Shown: positions 1-8,107 of the stretch, one piece after another
Position numbering within the stretch: the first letter of the stretch is position 1
Layout of the letters: the number at the start of each line of letters is the position of its first letter
Assembly: GCF_004005495.1 (NCBI RefSeq)
Contig: NZ_RZYA01000004.1
Location: 372,001-436,000 of the forward strand
Direction: 5' to 3'
DNA: 64,000 nt
From: Streptomyces antnestii
GTDB taxonomy: Bacteria > Actinomycetota > Actinomycetes > Streptomycetales > Streptomycetaceae
The notes under the pieces: model-generated
What the model was told of the DNA's origin: nothing
Seen by the model: the letters and a program-made list of their open reading frames with translations, nothing else
Databases searched by the model: none
Translations under genes and position numbers: made by a program

Positions 1-878
1 CCGACGACGCGGTACGCGACCGCCGCCTTGGCCGTCGGCGACCACACCACGCTCTTCTCGCGGCGCAGCGCGAAGTAGCCGAGCGAGTCCCGGTCGCCGC
101 CCTTGTCGAGCAGCGCGCGCAGCTTCGCCTCGTCGTCGGGGGTGAGCGGGTCGACGGCCTTGCGGGAGCGGAACGCGGCGTACACGACGGCGAGCAGGAG
201 GAGGGTGCTGAGGATGTTGATGACGACGTTGACCCAGTTCGGCGTGGTGATGTACGGGTACTTGGACTCGTCGGTCGCGACCGAGATGAGCCGCAGGGTG
301 CCGTAGCGCCAGCGCTCCAGGAACGTCGAGTGGTCCTCGCCGTGCGCTTCGTTGGTGACCGTCACGAGGAACGTCGCGAACAGGGACGTCACGAGGAGAC
401 CCCCGAGCCCGACCACGGCCGCCAGTTTCGCGTTCGAGCGGTCGCCCTTGGCGTAGAACTCGCGGCGCCCGAGCAGCAGCGCGGCGACGAAGGCGGCGGT
501 CAGGACGAGGGAGATCCAGTTCTGCGCGTACCGGCGCACCTCGGGGAAGAACATCACGAGGGCGAACAGGATGAGGAAGAGCCCGCTGAGGACGAGATTG
601 AGGATCCACGCGGCGCGCTTGCGGCGGCGCATCGTGATCGCCAGGAACCAGGTGAAGACACCGGAGGCGAAGCCGGCCGTCAGCAGGTAGGGGGTGAAGT
701 AGTCGTTGGTGTTGTGCCGTTGCAGGTCCTGGCCGAGGGAGACCCATACGGCGCTGAGGAAGTTGACGAACGTGACGACCCGCAGGTACCAGACGGTGAA
801 AGCCGCCGCCCGTTTCGTGGTGGGGGTGGAGGTGTGCGGGCGGCGCGAGGGTGGAGAGGTCGTCTGGTCAGCTGCCAT
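1..878 (-). CDS. Lysyl-phosphatidylglycerol synthase-like membrane protein (MprF/LysX type), 3' part missing
   Basis: This gene starts at the ATG at 878 and runs off the left edge with an open frame of about 292 codons. A short polar N-terminus is followed by about six hydrophobic segments, including WISLVLTAAFVAALLLG and WVNVVINILSTLLLLAVVYAAF. The soluble part then begins with PLTPDDEAKLRALL and GDRDSLGYFALRREKSV, which resembles the start of the DUF2156/MprF transferase domain. Proteins of this family move lysine from Lys-tRNA to phosphatidylglycerol and so lower the negative surface charge. The catalytic part lies outside the window, so the family is assigned from topology and the domain onset only. 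The gene lies downstream of cobT on the same strand, with a hairpin between them. Confidence 0.75.
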   Translation of the reverse strand, partial: MAADQTTSPPSRRPHTSTPTTKRAAAFTVWYLRVVTFVNFLSAVWVSLGQDLQRHNTNDYFTPYLLTAGFASGVFTWFLAITMRRRKRAAWILNLVLSGLFLILFALVMFFPEVRRYAQNWISLVLTAAFVAALLLGRREFYAKGDRSNAKLAAVVGLGGLLVTSLFATFLVTVTNEAHGEDHSTFLERWRYGTLRLISVATDESKYPYITTPNWVNVVINILSTLLLLAVVYAAFRSRKAVDPLTPDDEAKLRALLDKGGDRDSLGYFALRREKSVVWSPTAKAAVAYRVV

Positions 879-941
879 AGGCAGGGAGCATATGGGGTGA
901 TTTGTTCATCTTTGTCGGGGCGCGACGTTCGGGCCACGCAA

Positions 942-990
942 AAGCCGCAGGCGCGTCCGCTTGGTGCGTGTATGGATGCGTCTGCGGCTT
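942..990 (-). terminator. Imperfect hairpin between cobT and the MprF-like gene
   Basis: The arms at 942-958 and 974-990 pair over 17 bp with about two mismatches around a 15-nt loop. The hairpin lies downstream of the cobT stop and is a likely terminator without a clear U-tract. Confidence 0.5.
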
Positions 991-995
991 GTGTG

Positions 996-1024
996 GGGTT
1001 GCTCGCGCAGTTCCCCGCGCCCCT
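996..1024. repeat. Dispersed intergenic repeat, half-site copy
   Basis: The stretch containing TTGCTCGCGCAGTTCCCCGC matches the reverse complement of 41909-41935 over about 27 nt. At 41887-41929 the same motif forms one arm of a 20-bp perfect stem. It therefore looks like a half copy of a dispersed 3'-flank element. Similar elements are common in Streptomyces intergenic DNA as far as I recall. Confidence 0.6.
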
Positions 1025-1045
1025 TAAGGGGTCTCCGGCAGCCCC

Positions 1046-2095
1046 CTAAAGGGGCGCCTCGGGCAGTTCCGCCGCCAGTGCGGCAGCCGCCTGTACCAGT
1101 GGCAGGGCGAGCAGTGCCCCCGCTCCCTCGCCCACCGTCACGCCCTGGTCGAGGAGCGGTTCCATCGCCATCCGGTCGAGCGCCTTCGCCTGCGCCGGCT
1201 CCCCGCTCGCCTGGCCCGCGAGCCACCAGTCCGGCGCCCGGAACGCGACCCGCTGCCCGACGAGCGCGCACGCCGCCGACACGACGCCGTCCAGGATCAC
1301 CGGCGTACGCCGCACCGCGCACTGCAGCAGGAACCCGGTCGCGGCCGCGAGATCCGCGCCGCCCACCGCCGCGAGCAGCGCCAGCTGGTCGCCCAGTACG
1401 GGCCTGGCCCGCCGCAGCGCGTCCCGCACCGCCGCGCACTTGCGCATCCACGCCAGGTCGTCGATCGGGGAGCCGCCGCGCCCGGTCACCACGGACGCGT
1501 CCGTCCCGCACAGCGCGGCGATCAGCGTCGAGGCCGCCGTCGTCCCGCCGACGCTCAGATCGCCGAGCACCACCAGGTCCGTGCCGGAGTCCGCCTCCTC
1601 GTCGGCGACGGCCATACCCGCGCGGAACGCGGCCTCCGCCTCCTCGGCGGTCAGCGCGTCCTCGATGTCGATGCGCCCGGACGACCTGCGCACCCGGTGC
1701 CCCGCGACCTCGGCGGGCAGCTCCTCGGGATCGCAGTCCAGCGACATGTCGACGATCCGCACCGGAACGCCCAGGCGCCGCGCGAGGATCGCCGACGCGC
1801 TGCCGCCCTCGACCGCCTGCCGTACGAGTGCCGCGGCACCGCCGGCCGGCCGCGCCGACACCCCGAGATCGGCCACCCCGTGGTCACCGGCGAACAGCAC
1901 CACGCGAGGCCGCTCCAGCGGCTTGACCGGCACCGAGGCCTGGGCGGCCGACAGCCACTCGCCCAGCTCGTCGAGGCGGCCGAGCGCGCCGGGCGGCACG
2001 GCGAACCGGGCACGGCGTTCCTCGGCGTCGCGGCGCATCCCGCCGTCGGGGCGCTCGATCAGATCGGTGAAGTCGTCGAGATTCAGCGAGCTCAT
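1046..2095 (-). CDS. cobT: Nicotinate-nucleotide--dimethylbenzimidazole phosphoribosyltransferase
   Basis: CobT transfers phosphoribose from nicotinate mononucleotide to dimethylbenzimidazole, giving alpha-ribazole phosphate for the lower ligand of cobalamin. The 349-residue protein has the usual family length. The GDHGV motif is at residues 70-74, a glycine-rich LSVGGTTAASTL stretch follows at mid-length, and the C-terminal VGEGAG motif places the probable catalytic base at Glu323. The ATG at 2095 opens the reading frame. The second nucleotide-loop gene, the CobU fusion, lies nearby on the same strand, but the divergently facing methyltransferase gene sits between them, so they are neighbours rather than one operon. 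Confidence 0.95.
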   Translation of the reverse strand: MSSLNLDDFTDLIERPDGGMRRDAEERRARFAVPPGALGRLDELGEWLSAAQASVPVKPLERPRVVLFAGDHGVADLGVSARPAGGAAALVRQAVEGGSASAILARRLGVPVRIVDMSLDCDPEELPAEVAGHRVRRSSGRIDIEDALTAEEAEAAFRAGMAVADEEADSGTDLVVLGDLSVGGTTAASTLIAALCGTDASVVTGRGGSPIDDLAWMRKCAAVRDALRRARPVLGDQLALLAAVGGADLAAATGFLLQCAVRRTPVILDGVVSAACALVGQRVAFRAPDWWLAGQASGEPAQAKALDRMAMEPLLDQGVTVGEGAGALLALPLVQAAAALAAELPEAPL

Positions 2096-2288
2096 TCGCC
2101 GAACAGTACCGGCCGCCCGGGCGCCCGGCGCAGGACGTGGGGCGGCGCGGGGTTACGCCATGCGATGCATCGGATCCACGGCGTCATTGCGGGCCCCTTC
2201 GCGATCCCTTACGTTCCTGGATGCCCGGATTGTCATGTCGCCCTCCGTGCGGTGTCGCGCCCCTCGGACCGTCCCCCAGGAGTTCGTG

Positions 2289-3380
2289 ATGACCCCCACG
2301 ACCGAGGCCGTCGCCGAACGGCGGCCCGCCTACCTCACCGAACTCGCCCAGGGCACCGACCGGTTCCACGAGCCGCGCAGGACCGACTGCCCCTGGTGCG
2401 GCTCCACCCGGCTGCGCACCCGGCTCCGCACCACCGACCTCCTCCAGCACAAGCCCGGCACGTTCGTCGTCGACCAGTGCCGCGCCTGCTCCCACACGTT
2501 CCAGAACCCGCGCCTGAGCCCCGAGGGCCTCGACTTCTACTACCGGGACTTCTACGACGGGCTGCACGCGGGCCACTGCGCCCGGCTCCTGCGGGCCCAG
2601 GAATCCGCCCGGCACTCCGCCCACCGCCACCGGGCCGCCGCCCGCGCCCTGCTGCCCCTGATCGAGCCCGAGAGCTGGCTCGACGTCGCCACCGGGCAGG
2701 GCCACTTCCCGGCGGCCGCCAAGGAGGTCCACCCCTACACAGCCTTCGACGGGCTCGACACCGGCTCCGCCGTCGAGGCGGGCCGCCGGGCCGGCCGGAT
2801 CGAGGAGGCCCACCGCGGCACGCTCACCGAACTCGCCCCCGTGCTCGCCGGACGCTACGACGCGCTCAGCATGTTCCACCACCTGGAGCACGCCACCGAC
2901 CCGCGCGAGGAACTGAAGGCCGCCCACACCGCCCTGCGCCCCGGCGGCCACCTCCTCATCGAGGTCCCCGACCCCGAGAGCCGCTACGCGAAGCTGCTCG
3001 GCAAGTGGTGGGTGTCGTACTTCCAGCCCCAGCACCTGCACCTCATTCCGATGGACAACCTCCGGCGCGAGCTGGAGCGCCTCGGCTACACCGTCGTCGC
3101 CACCGACCGCCGCGAGGCCCACGTCCCCCTCGACCTCACCGCGGGACTCGCCCTCTTCCTCGGCCACTGGCTGCCCCGCGCCGACGCCCCCTGGCGCCGC
3201 AAGGCCCCCACCCCACTCCAGCGCCGGCTGCGCACCGCCCTGACGTACGCCACCGCGCCCCTCATCGCCGCCGCCTACGCGGCGGACCGGCTGCTCGCCC
3301 CGCTGGCGGGCCGCACCTGCTTCTCCAACGCCTACCGGATCGTGGCCCGCCGCAACCCTGGTGCCAGGGCTGCGGACTGA
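2289..3380 (+). CDS. Class I SAM-dependent methyltransferase with N-terminal Cys pairs
   Basis: This 363-residue protein is a class I methyltransferase. It begins with two Cys pairs (CPWCGS and CRACSH, roughly residues 35-75) that look like a zinc ribbon. The SAM-binding motif LDVATGQGHFP follows, then MFHHLEHATDP and the LRPGGHLLIEVPDPE strand typical of Methyltransf_11/23 proteins. The ATG at 2289 is chosen because GGAG ends about 6 nt upstream; the frame is open much further upstream but without a Shine-Dalgarno sequence. The substrate is unknown. The stop codon lies in one arm of a hairpin, and the last 116 coding bases belong to a tandemly duplicated block, so a remnant of this C-terminus follows the gene at 3411-3526. 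Confidence 0.85.
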   Translation: MTPTTEAVAERRPAYLTELAQGTDRFHEPRRTDCPWCGSTRLRTRLRTTDLLQHKPGTFVVDQCRACSHTFQNPRLSPEGLDFYYRDFYDGLHAGHCARLLRAQESARHSAHRHRAAARALLPLIEPESWLDVATGQGHFPAAAKEVHPYTAFDGLDTGSAVEAGRRAGRIEEAHRGTLTELAPVLAGRYDALSMFHHLEHATDPREELKAAHTALRPGGHLLIEVPDPESRYAKLLGKWWVSYFQPQHLHLIPMDNLRRELERLGYTVVATDRREAHVPLDLTAGLALFLGHWLPRADAPWRRKAPTPLQRRLRTALTYATAPLIAAAYAADRLLAPLAGRTCFSNAYRIVARRNPGARAAD

Positions 3381-3395
3381 CTTCGCGTCAGCCGC
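3372..3395. terminator. Bidirectional hairpin carrying both stop codons (copy 1)
   Basis: GCGG and CTGAC pair with GTCAG and CCGC around a TTCGC loop, with one bulged A. The TGA of the methyltransferase is in the left arm, and the complement of a cobU TGA is in the right arm. Confidence 0.6.
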
Positions 3396-3517
3396 GCAGC
3401 GCGTTCCCTCTCGCCGCCGCCTACGCGGCGGACCGGCTGCTCGCCCCGCTGGCGGGCCGCACCCGCTTCTCCAACGCCTACCGGATCGTGGCCCGCCGCA
3501 ACCCTGGTGCCAGGGCT

Positions 3518-3541
3518 GCGGACTGACTTCGCGTCAGCCGC
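3518..3541. terminator. Bidirectional hairpin carrying both stop codons (copy 2)
   Basis: This is the identical second copy of the hairpin at 3372-3395. Its right arm contains the cobU stop that is actually used, at 3534-3536. Confidence 0.6.
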
Positions 3542-4733
3542 GCAGCGCGAGCGCCTGCCCGGCCATCACGAGCAGTACGTGTTCGCACTCGGCCGCGAAC
3601 GCCGCGTTCAGGCGGCCAAGTTCGTCGCGGTAGCGGCGGCCCGACGCGGTGGCCGGGACGACCCCGGACCCCACCTCGTTCGACACGGCGACGACCGTGC
3701 GGCGGGTGTTCCGCACGGCCTCCGTCAGCGCGGACACCCGTTCCCGCAGCGCCCGTTCCCCACCGCTCGCCCACGCGTCGTCGTCCCAGGCCCCCACCTC
3801 GTCCATGGCGTACGTCAGCCACAGCGACAGACAGTCGATGAGCAGCGGCGGGCCGTCCTCGGCGAGGAGCGGCACGAGGTCGCACGTCTCGACGGTGCTC
3901 CACGATCCGGGGCGCCGCTCCCGGTGCAGCGCCACCCGCTGCGACCACTCGGTGTCCCCGCCGCGCGTGCCGCCCGTCGCCACGTACAGCACCCCGGGGA
4001 ACGCCTCCAGGCGCCGCTCGGCCTCGACCGACTTGCCGGACCTGGCCCCGCCGAGGACGAGCGTCCTGCGCGGCACGTCCGGCACCTCCTCGTACTCCCC
4101 GACCACGAGCGTCGTCCCGTCAGGTACGGCCCGTGCGCCCGCCGCCGCCAGACGGCGCGTCAGCTCCGGGCCCGGCGGCACGTCGTGGTCGATGTGGACC
4201 GCGATCACGTCGGTCGTCGCGCCGAGCGCCCCCACGGCCCGCAGCCGGGACAGCGCGTCCGGGCGGGCCATCACGTCGGCTAGCACCATCTCGTACGGCC
4301 GCGCGGTCTCGGCCAGGCCCGCGGGCGCCCCGCCCGGCGGCAGATACAGGAGCCGCTCGCCGTCCGGGCCCGTCACCTCGTAACCCGTCCCCGGCGAGTC
4401 CATCGGCAGGGCCCGCACCCGGTGCCCGGTCAGCAGCGCCAGCTCGCCGCCGTCCGGCACCCGGGCCGGCGTGACGAGCCCGGCCGGCACCTCGACGGGC
4501 GGCCCGTCGTGCGGATGCGAGAGCAGCACCTGCCGTACGCCGCCGAGGCTGTGCCCGGAGCGGGCGGCGGCGAACGCGGCCCCCGGCGTCAGGTCGAGCA
4601 GCAGCGTGCCGTCGATGAGAAGCGCGGTCGCGGCGCGCGCGCCGGGGCCGACGGCGGTGGCGCAGGCCGCGCAGGGGCAGTCGGGGCGGGGCAGGCCGGT
4701 GGGCGCGCCGGTGCCGAGCAGAGTGAGTTCCAC
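3534..4733 (-). CDS. cobU: Metallo-beta-lactamase-like / CobU fusion (adenosylcobinamide kinase/guanylyltransferase)
   Basis: The C-terminal half is CobU, which phosphorylates adenosylcobinamide and then attaches GMP. It has the P-loop GGARSGKS at about residues 228-235, LIDCLSLWLTY, and VSNEVGSGVVP. The first 215 residues resemble a metallo-beta-lactamase fold: LTLLGTGAPTG, a Cys cluster DCPCAAC, and a site reading SHPHDGP. Canonical members have HxHxDH, and the last His is missing here, so zinc hydrolase activity is doubtful. I place the start at GTG 4733 because GGGAGGA lies 7 nt upstream; the longer frame from GTG 4754 has this sequence inside it. The role of the N-terminal domain is unknown. 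Confidence 0.9.
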   Translation of the reverse strand: MELTLLGTGAPTGLPRPDCPCAACATAVGPGARAATALLIDGTLLLDLTPGAAFAAARSGHSLGGVRQVLLSHPHDGPPVEVPAGLVTPARVPDGGELALLTGHRVRALPMDSPGTGYEVTGPDGERLLYLPPGGAPAGLAETARPYEMVLADVMARPDALSRLRAVGALGATTDVIAVHIDHDVPPGPELTRRLAAAGARAVPDGTTLVVGEYEEVPDVPRRTLVLGGARSGKSVEAERRLEAFPGVLYVATGGTRGGDTEWSQRVALHRERRPGSWSTVETCDLVPLLAEDGPPLLIDCLSLWLTYAMDEVGAWDDDAWASGGERALRERVSALTEAVRNTRRTVVAVSNEVGSGVVPATASGRRYRDELGRLNAAFAAECEHVLLVMAGQALALRG

Positions 4734-4843
4734 GGGAAGATCCTCCCGCGCCACCGCGACGGGCGCTCGCCCGGCTACGCTTCTGGACGGTAGGGGGACC
4801 CTGCAAGATCCTTTACTGGTCCGTTGACTCCCAGGAGGCTGAC

Positions 4844-5062
4844 ATGGCGGCGTGGACGTGGCGGTTCGAGAAGGCGGACGGGACGGAGGTCCAGCCTGCG
4901 GTGCAGCCCGAGGAGTTCACGACTCAGGGCGACGCGGAGTCGTGGATCGGCGAGTACTGGAAGGCCCTCGCGGAAGGCGGCGCCGACCAGGTCACCCTCT
5001 TCGAGGACGACGCGGTGATCTACGGCCCGATGGGCCTCCACGCGGAGGACGCGCCCGCGTAG
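4844..5062 (+). CDS. Small acidic conserved-type protein, unknown function
   Basis: This is a 72-residue acidic, Trp-rich protein with no signal peptide and no Cys. It starts at ATG 4844, with AGGAGG about 5 nt upstream. It includes MAAWTWRFEK and ESWIGEYWKAL and ends with VIYGPMGLHAEDAPA. It is a single-gene unit closed by a strong terminator. It looks like a small protein conserved among Streptomyces, but I do not recognise a domain. Confidence 0.8.
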   Translation: MAAWTWRFEKADGTEVQPAVQPEEFTTQGDAESWIGEYWKALAEGGADQVTLFEDDAVIYGPMGLHAEDAPA

Positions 5063-5073
5063 GACATGGGGAA

Positions 5074-5100
5074 GGGCGGCGACCGCAGCGGTCGCCGCCC
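5074..5100 (+). terminator. Intrinsic-type terminator
   Basis: A perfect 11-bp GC stem (5074-5084 with 5090-5100) has a 5-nt loop and is followed by TTCTT. It lies just after the small gene ending at 5062. Confidence 0.8.
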
Positions 5101-5213
5101 TTCTTCGTGCCGTCGTCCACATCTCGCCGAGCGTGACGTCCGTGACGCCGTCGTCCCGTTGTACCTGCCTGCGGTGGGCCGCCGGACAGGAGGCGGCGGA
5201 GTCGCCGGAGCCG

Positions 5214-6008
5214 TCAGCCCCGCACGCCGCACAGGTGGAGCAGCGCCGCCACCCGGCGGTACGGCTCCGTGCGGCCCGCCCGCTCCTCGGCCGCGAGCAG
5301 CGTGTGGAACTCGCCCGGCGGCGGCACCGGCGCGTCGTCCGCCGCCGTGTCCGTGAAGACCCGCACCCCGTACCAGGCGTGCAGCGGGGCGCCGATCCCG
5401 GCCAGCGTCGCGGTGAGCGCGGCGAGCCGGTCGGCCCGTACGTCCAGCCCGAGCCGGTTGCGGTACGAGAGCGTGTCGAAGGAGCCGAGCGCCGCCTGCC
5501 AGTCCCCGGCAAGGCCTGGTCGCATGGCGAGCGCGTCACCGTTGCGCACGAGGAGGGAGAGCAGGCCGCCCGGGGCCAGCATCCGCGCGAGCCCCGCGAG
5601 CAGCGCGTCCGGGTCCTCGACGTACATCAGGACCCCGTGGCACAGGACCACGTCGAAGCTGCCGGGGAGGAAGTGCACCCCGGTGTCGCGGCCGTCGCCC
5701 TCCACCAGGCGCACCCGCCCGCGGATGCCCTCGGGCTCCTCGGCGAGCGCGGCCCGCGCCGCGGCGACCATCCCGGGATCCTGCTCGACCCCGGTCACCT
5801 TGTGCCCGGCACGGGCGAGACGCAGGGCCTGCGTGCCCTGGCCCATGCCGACGTCGAGCACCCGCAGCCGCTGCCCGACGGGATAGCGCGCGGCCAGCTG
5901 CTCGTCGAGCTGGCGCGCCACGAGTTCCTGGCGCACCGCGTTGCGCAGGCCGCCCAGCTTGCCTAGCCAGGCCGCCGCGGCGTCGCCGGAGAAGGCCTCC
6001 GTGCTCAG
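5214..6008 (-). CDS. Class I SAM-dependent methyltransferase, translationally coupled
   Basis: The protein has the SAM motif VLDVGMGQGTQALRLA, the acidic VEQDP strand end, and LCHGVLMYVEDPDALL followed by LAPGGLLSLLVRN. It resembles small-molecule methyltransferases of the Methyltransf_25 type. The first conventional start is GTG 5936, but coding-like sequence continues upstream (STEAFSGDAAAAWLGKLGG) to a CTG at 6008. This CTG overlaps the TGA of the upstream DUF3043 gene and follows GGGGAG by 5 nt. I therefore infer a coupled CTG start, with GTG 5936 as the alternative (240 residues). The substrate is unknown. Confidence 0.8.
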   Translation of the reverse strand: MSTEAFSGDAAAAWLGKLGGLRNAVRQELVARQLDEQLAARYPVGQRLRVLDVGMGQGTQALRLARAGHKVTGVEQDPGMVAAARAALAEEPEGIRGRVRLVEGDGRDTGVHFLPGSFDVVLCHGVLMYVEDPDALLAGLARMLAPGGLLSLLVRNGDALAMRPGLAGDWQAALGSFDTLSYRNRLGLDVRADRLAALTATLAGIGAPLHAWYGVRVFTDTAADDAPVPPPGEFHTLLAAEERAGRTEPYRRVAALLHLCGVRG

Positions 6009-6601
6009 GGCCGCTCCCCGCGCTTGACCTGGGGCTTGGGCAGACGAAGGCGACGCATCTGGAGCGTGCGCATCAGGGCGTACGCGACGGCGCCCTTCTT
6101 CGGCTCGTTCGGGAACTTCTCGGCGAGGCGCTTCTTCAGGCGGAAGCCCGTCACGGCCGAGTCGAGCACGATCAGCACGATCACGATGAGCCAGAGCAGC
6201 AGCGCGATGTTCTGCAGGCTCGGGATCCGGATCATGGTCATCACGAGGATGACCACCGCCAGCGGCAGGAAGAACTCCGCGATGCAGAAGCGCGAGTCGA
6301 CGTAGTCGCGCGCGAACCTGCGCACCGGACCCTTGTCGCGGGCGGGAAGATAGCGCTCGTCACCGCTGGCGAGCGCCTGGCGCTGCCGCTCCATCGCGGT
6401 ACGGCGCTCGTCGCGCTGCCGCTTCGACGCCTCCTTGCGGGTCGTCGGCGTATTGGCCACGCTGCGGCGCTGGGTCTGGGCCTGGCTGCGCTTGGGCGTG
6501 GGGCGGCCCTTGGGGGCCTGCGGGTCACGGGGCTGCGTGGAGTCGGTCACCGGCGCCTTGGCGGCCTGGGCCTTCTCGTCCTTGGATCGGCTACGGAACA
6601 C
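6005..6601 (-). CDS. DUF3043 membrane protein
   Basis: This 198-residue protein has a very basic N-terminal half (KGRPTPKRSQAQTQRR, KEASKRQRDERR) and two adjacent hydrophobic segments (FFLPLAVVILVMTMI and IALLLWLIVIVLIVLD). A cytoplasmic basic tail follows. This is the layout of the actinobacterial DUF3043 family, whose function is not known. The start is GTG 6601 (first residues FRSRSKDEKAQ). No clear Shine-Dalgarno sequence precedes it, so the mRNA may be leaderless. The stop overlaps the probable start of the next methyltransferase, so the two are likely co-transcribed. Confidence 0.85.
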   Translation of the reverse strand: MFRSRSKDEKAQAAKAPVTDSTQPRDPQAPKGRPTPKRSQAQTQRRSVANTPTTRKEASKRQRDERRTAMERQRQALASGDERYLPARDKGPVRRFARDYVDSRFCIAEFFLPLAVVILVMTMIRIPSLQNIALLLWLIVIVLIVLDSAVTGFRLKKRLAEKFPNEPKKGAVAYALMRTLQMRRLRLPKPQVKRGERP

Positions 6602-6864
6602 AAAAACCAAGGGTACGTGGTGCGGGAGGTTGGACCAGAGGGGAGTGGGGAACGATCCGGCAACACCCTGCGTCTTCGATCTCGTATCCCTGAGGAGCAT
6701 CTACTCCCTGCGCGGGATCGGGGCCCGGACGCAGTCGTCCTTGGGGATGAGCGCATCCGCACCTGAACAGTGCGGTAATGGAGGCAGGACCCGTACTGTG
6801 GGTTCTGTCGCAGTGCTGGTGCTGGACGTCTGCTGGATCTGTCAGAAGGGGGCGCGCGAAGCCC

Positions 6865-7662
6865 ATGAGCGGTGTCATGAAGCGTATGGGGATGATCTTC
6901 CGCGCGAAGGCGAACAAGGCCCTGGACCGGGCCGAGGACCCGCGCGAGACCCTCGATTACTCGTATCAGAAGCAGCTGGAGCTGCTCCAGAAGGTGCGCC
7001 GTGGCGTCGCCGACGTGGCGACCTCGCGCAAGCGCCTGGAGCTGCAGCTGAACCAGCTCCAGACCCAGTCGACCAAGCTGGAGGACCAGGGCCGCAAGGC
7101 GCTCGCGCTCGGCCGCGAGGACCTGGCCCGCGAGGCGCTCGCGCGCCGGGCCGCCCTCCAGCAGCAGGTCACCGACCTGGAGACGCAGCACCAGACCCTC
7201 CAGGGCGAGGAGGAGAAGCTCACCCTCGCGGCGCAGCGCCTCCAGGCCAAGGTCGACGCCTTCCGTACGAAGAAGGAGACGATCAAGGCGACCTACACGG
7301 CGGCCCAGGCGCAGACCCGGATCGGCGAGGCCTTCTCCGGCATCTCCGAGGAGATGGGCGACGTGGGCATGGCCATCCAGCGGGCCGAGGACAAGACGGC
7401 GCAGCTGCAGGCCCGGGCCGGCGCGATCGACGAGCTGCTGGCCTCCGGCGCGCTCGACGACCAGTCCGGCCTCGCCAAGGACGACATCCAGAGCGAGCTG
7501 GACCGCCTCTCCGGTGGTACGGATGTAGAGCTGGAACTCCAGCGGATGAAGGCCGAGCTGGCCGGGGGCACGTCCTCCTCGCAGCAGGCCATCGAGGGCG
7601 GCCAGGGCCAGCAGTCCGGGAACCAGCAGCCGCAGGACACTCCGCGCTTCGACAAGCAGTAG
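6865..7662 (+). CDS. pspA: Phage shock protein A homologue (PspA/IM30, ESCRT-III-like)
   Basis: PspA-family proteins are peripheral membrane coiled-coil proteins that assemble on stressed membranes and protect the proton motive force. This 265-residue protein starts MSGVMKRMGMIFRAKANKAL. It contains EDPRETLDYSYQKQLELL, long heptad-rich helices from about residue 30 to 190, and the conserved segment EAFSGISEEMGDVGMAIQRA. A Gln/Gly-rich tail follows. ATG 6865 is chosen from the family N-terminus; the frame is open further upstream without coding character. The next gene, 34 bp downstream, encodes the PspA-associated protein. A histidine kinase/regulator pair follows and may sense the same stress. 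Confidence 0.93.
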   Translation: MSGVMKRMGMIFRAKANKALDRAEDPRETLDYSYQKQLELLQKVRRGVADVATSRKRLELQLNQLQTQSTKLEDQGRKALALGREDLAREALARRAALQQQVTDLETQHQTLQGEEEKLTLAAQRLQAKVDAFRTKKETIKATYTAAQAQTRIGEAFSGISEEMGDVGMAIQRAEDKTAQLQARAGAIDELLASGALDDQSGLAKDDIQSELDRLSGGTDVELELQRMKAELAGGTSSSQQAIEGGQGQQSGNQQPQDTPRFDKQ

Positions 7663-7696
7663 TCCCGAGCGACAGTCCCACGCCGAGGAGGGCGTC

Positions 7697-7975
7697 ATGA
7701 TCGTACGGATCATGGGGGAGGGGCAGGTGGAGCTGGCCGACAGCCACTTCGCCGAACTGAACAAGCTGGACGACCAGCTGCTGGCGGAGATGGAGAACGG
7801 GGACGGCCCCGGGTTCCGCCGCACGCTCCACTCGCTCCTGGACACGGTCCGCTCCCTCGGCACCCCGCTGCCCGACGACGCCCTCGCACCGTCGGAGCTC
7901 ATCCTCCCGGCCCCTGACGCGACCCTGGAAGAGGTCAGGGACATGCTGCGCGACGACGGTCTCATCCCTGGCTGA
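7697..7975 (+). CDS. pspAA: PspA-associated protein PspAA
   Basis: This 92-residue acidic protein (MIVRIMGEGQVEL, then LNKLDDQLLAEME) matches the PspA-associated PspAA family that follows pspA in actinobacteria. It starts at ATG 7697 with GAGGAGG about 7 nt upstream. It is thought to modulate PspA; no enzyme motif is visible. Its stop codon begins a 21-bp tandem repeat. Confidence 0.88.
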   Translation: MIVRIMGEGQVELADSHFAELNKLDDQLLAEMENGDGPGFRRTLHSLLDTVRSLGTPLPDDALAPSELILPAPDATLEEVRDMLRDDGLIPG

Positions 7976-8032
7976 GCCGCCGAGTTCCCTGGCTGAGCCG
8001 CTGAGCTCCCCGGCTGAGCCGCCGAGCGCGGC
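7970..8032. repeat. 21-bp tandem repeat, three copies, anchored on the pspAA stop
   Basis: Copies at 7970, 7991 and 8012 share GGCTGAGCCG followed by a Pro/Glu-like coding remnant. Each copy preserves the in-frame TGA of pspAA, so the array repeats the end of the gene rather than adding new protein. Confidence 0.9.
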
Positions 8033-8107
8033 TCCCGGCCCCGCCGCACGGACGGCATACGGACGGCATATGGACGAGGGCGTCGCGCACGCGCGAGGGG
8101 CGCTACC

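Larger units (their letters stand above)
3265..3549. repeat. Tandem duplication, 139-bp copies at a 146-bp period
   Basis: Copies 3265-3403 and 3411-3549 are identical except for one C/T difference in the stretch CGCACCTGCTTC versus CGCACCCGCTTC. A 7-bp filler (TTCCCTC) separates them. Each copy holds the 3' end of the methyltransferase gene, the junction hairpin and the last codons of the convergent cobU gene. The methyltransferase stops in copy 1 and cobU stops in copy 2, so both proteins stay intact. Confidence 0.95.
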
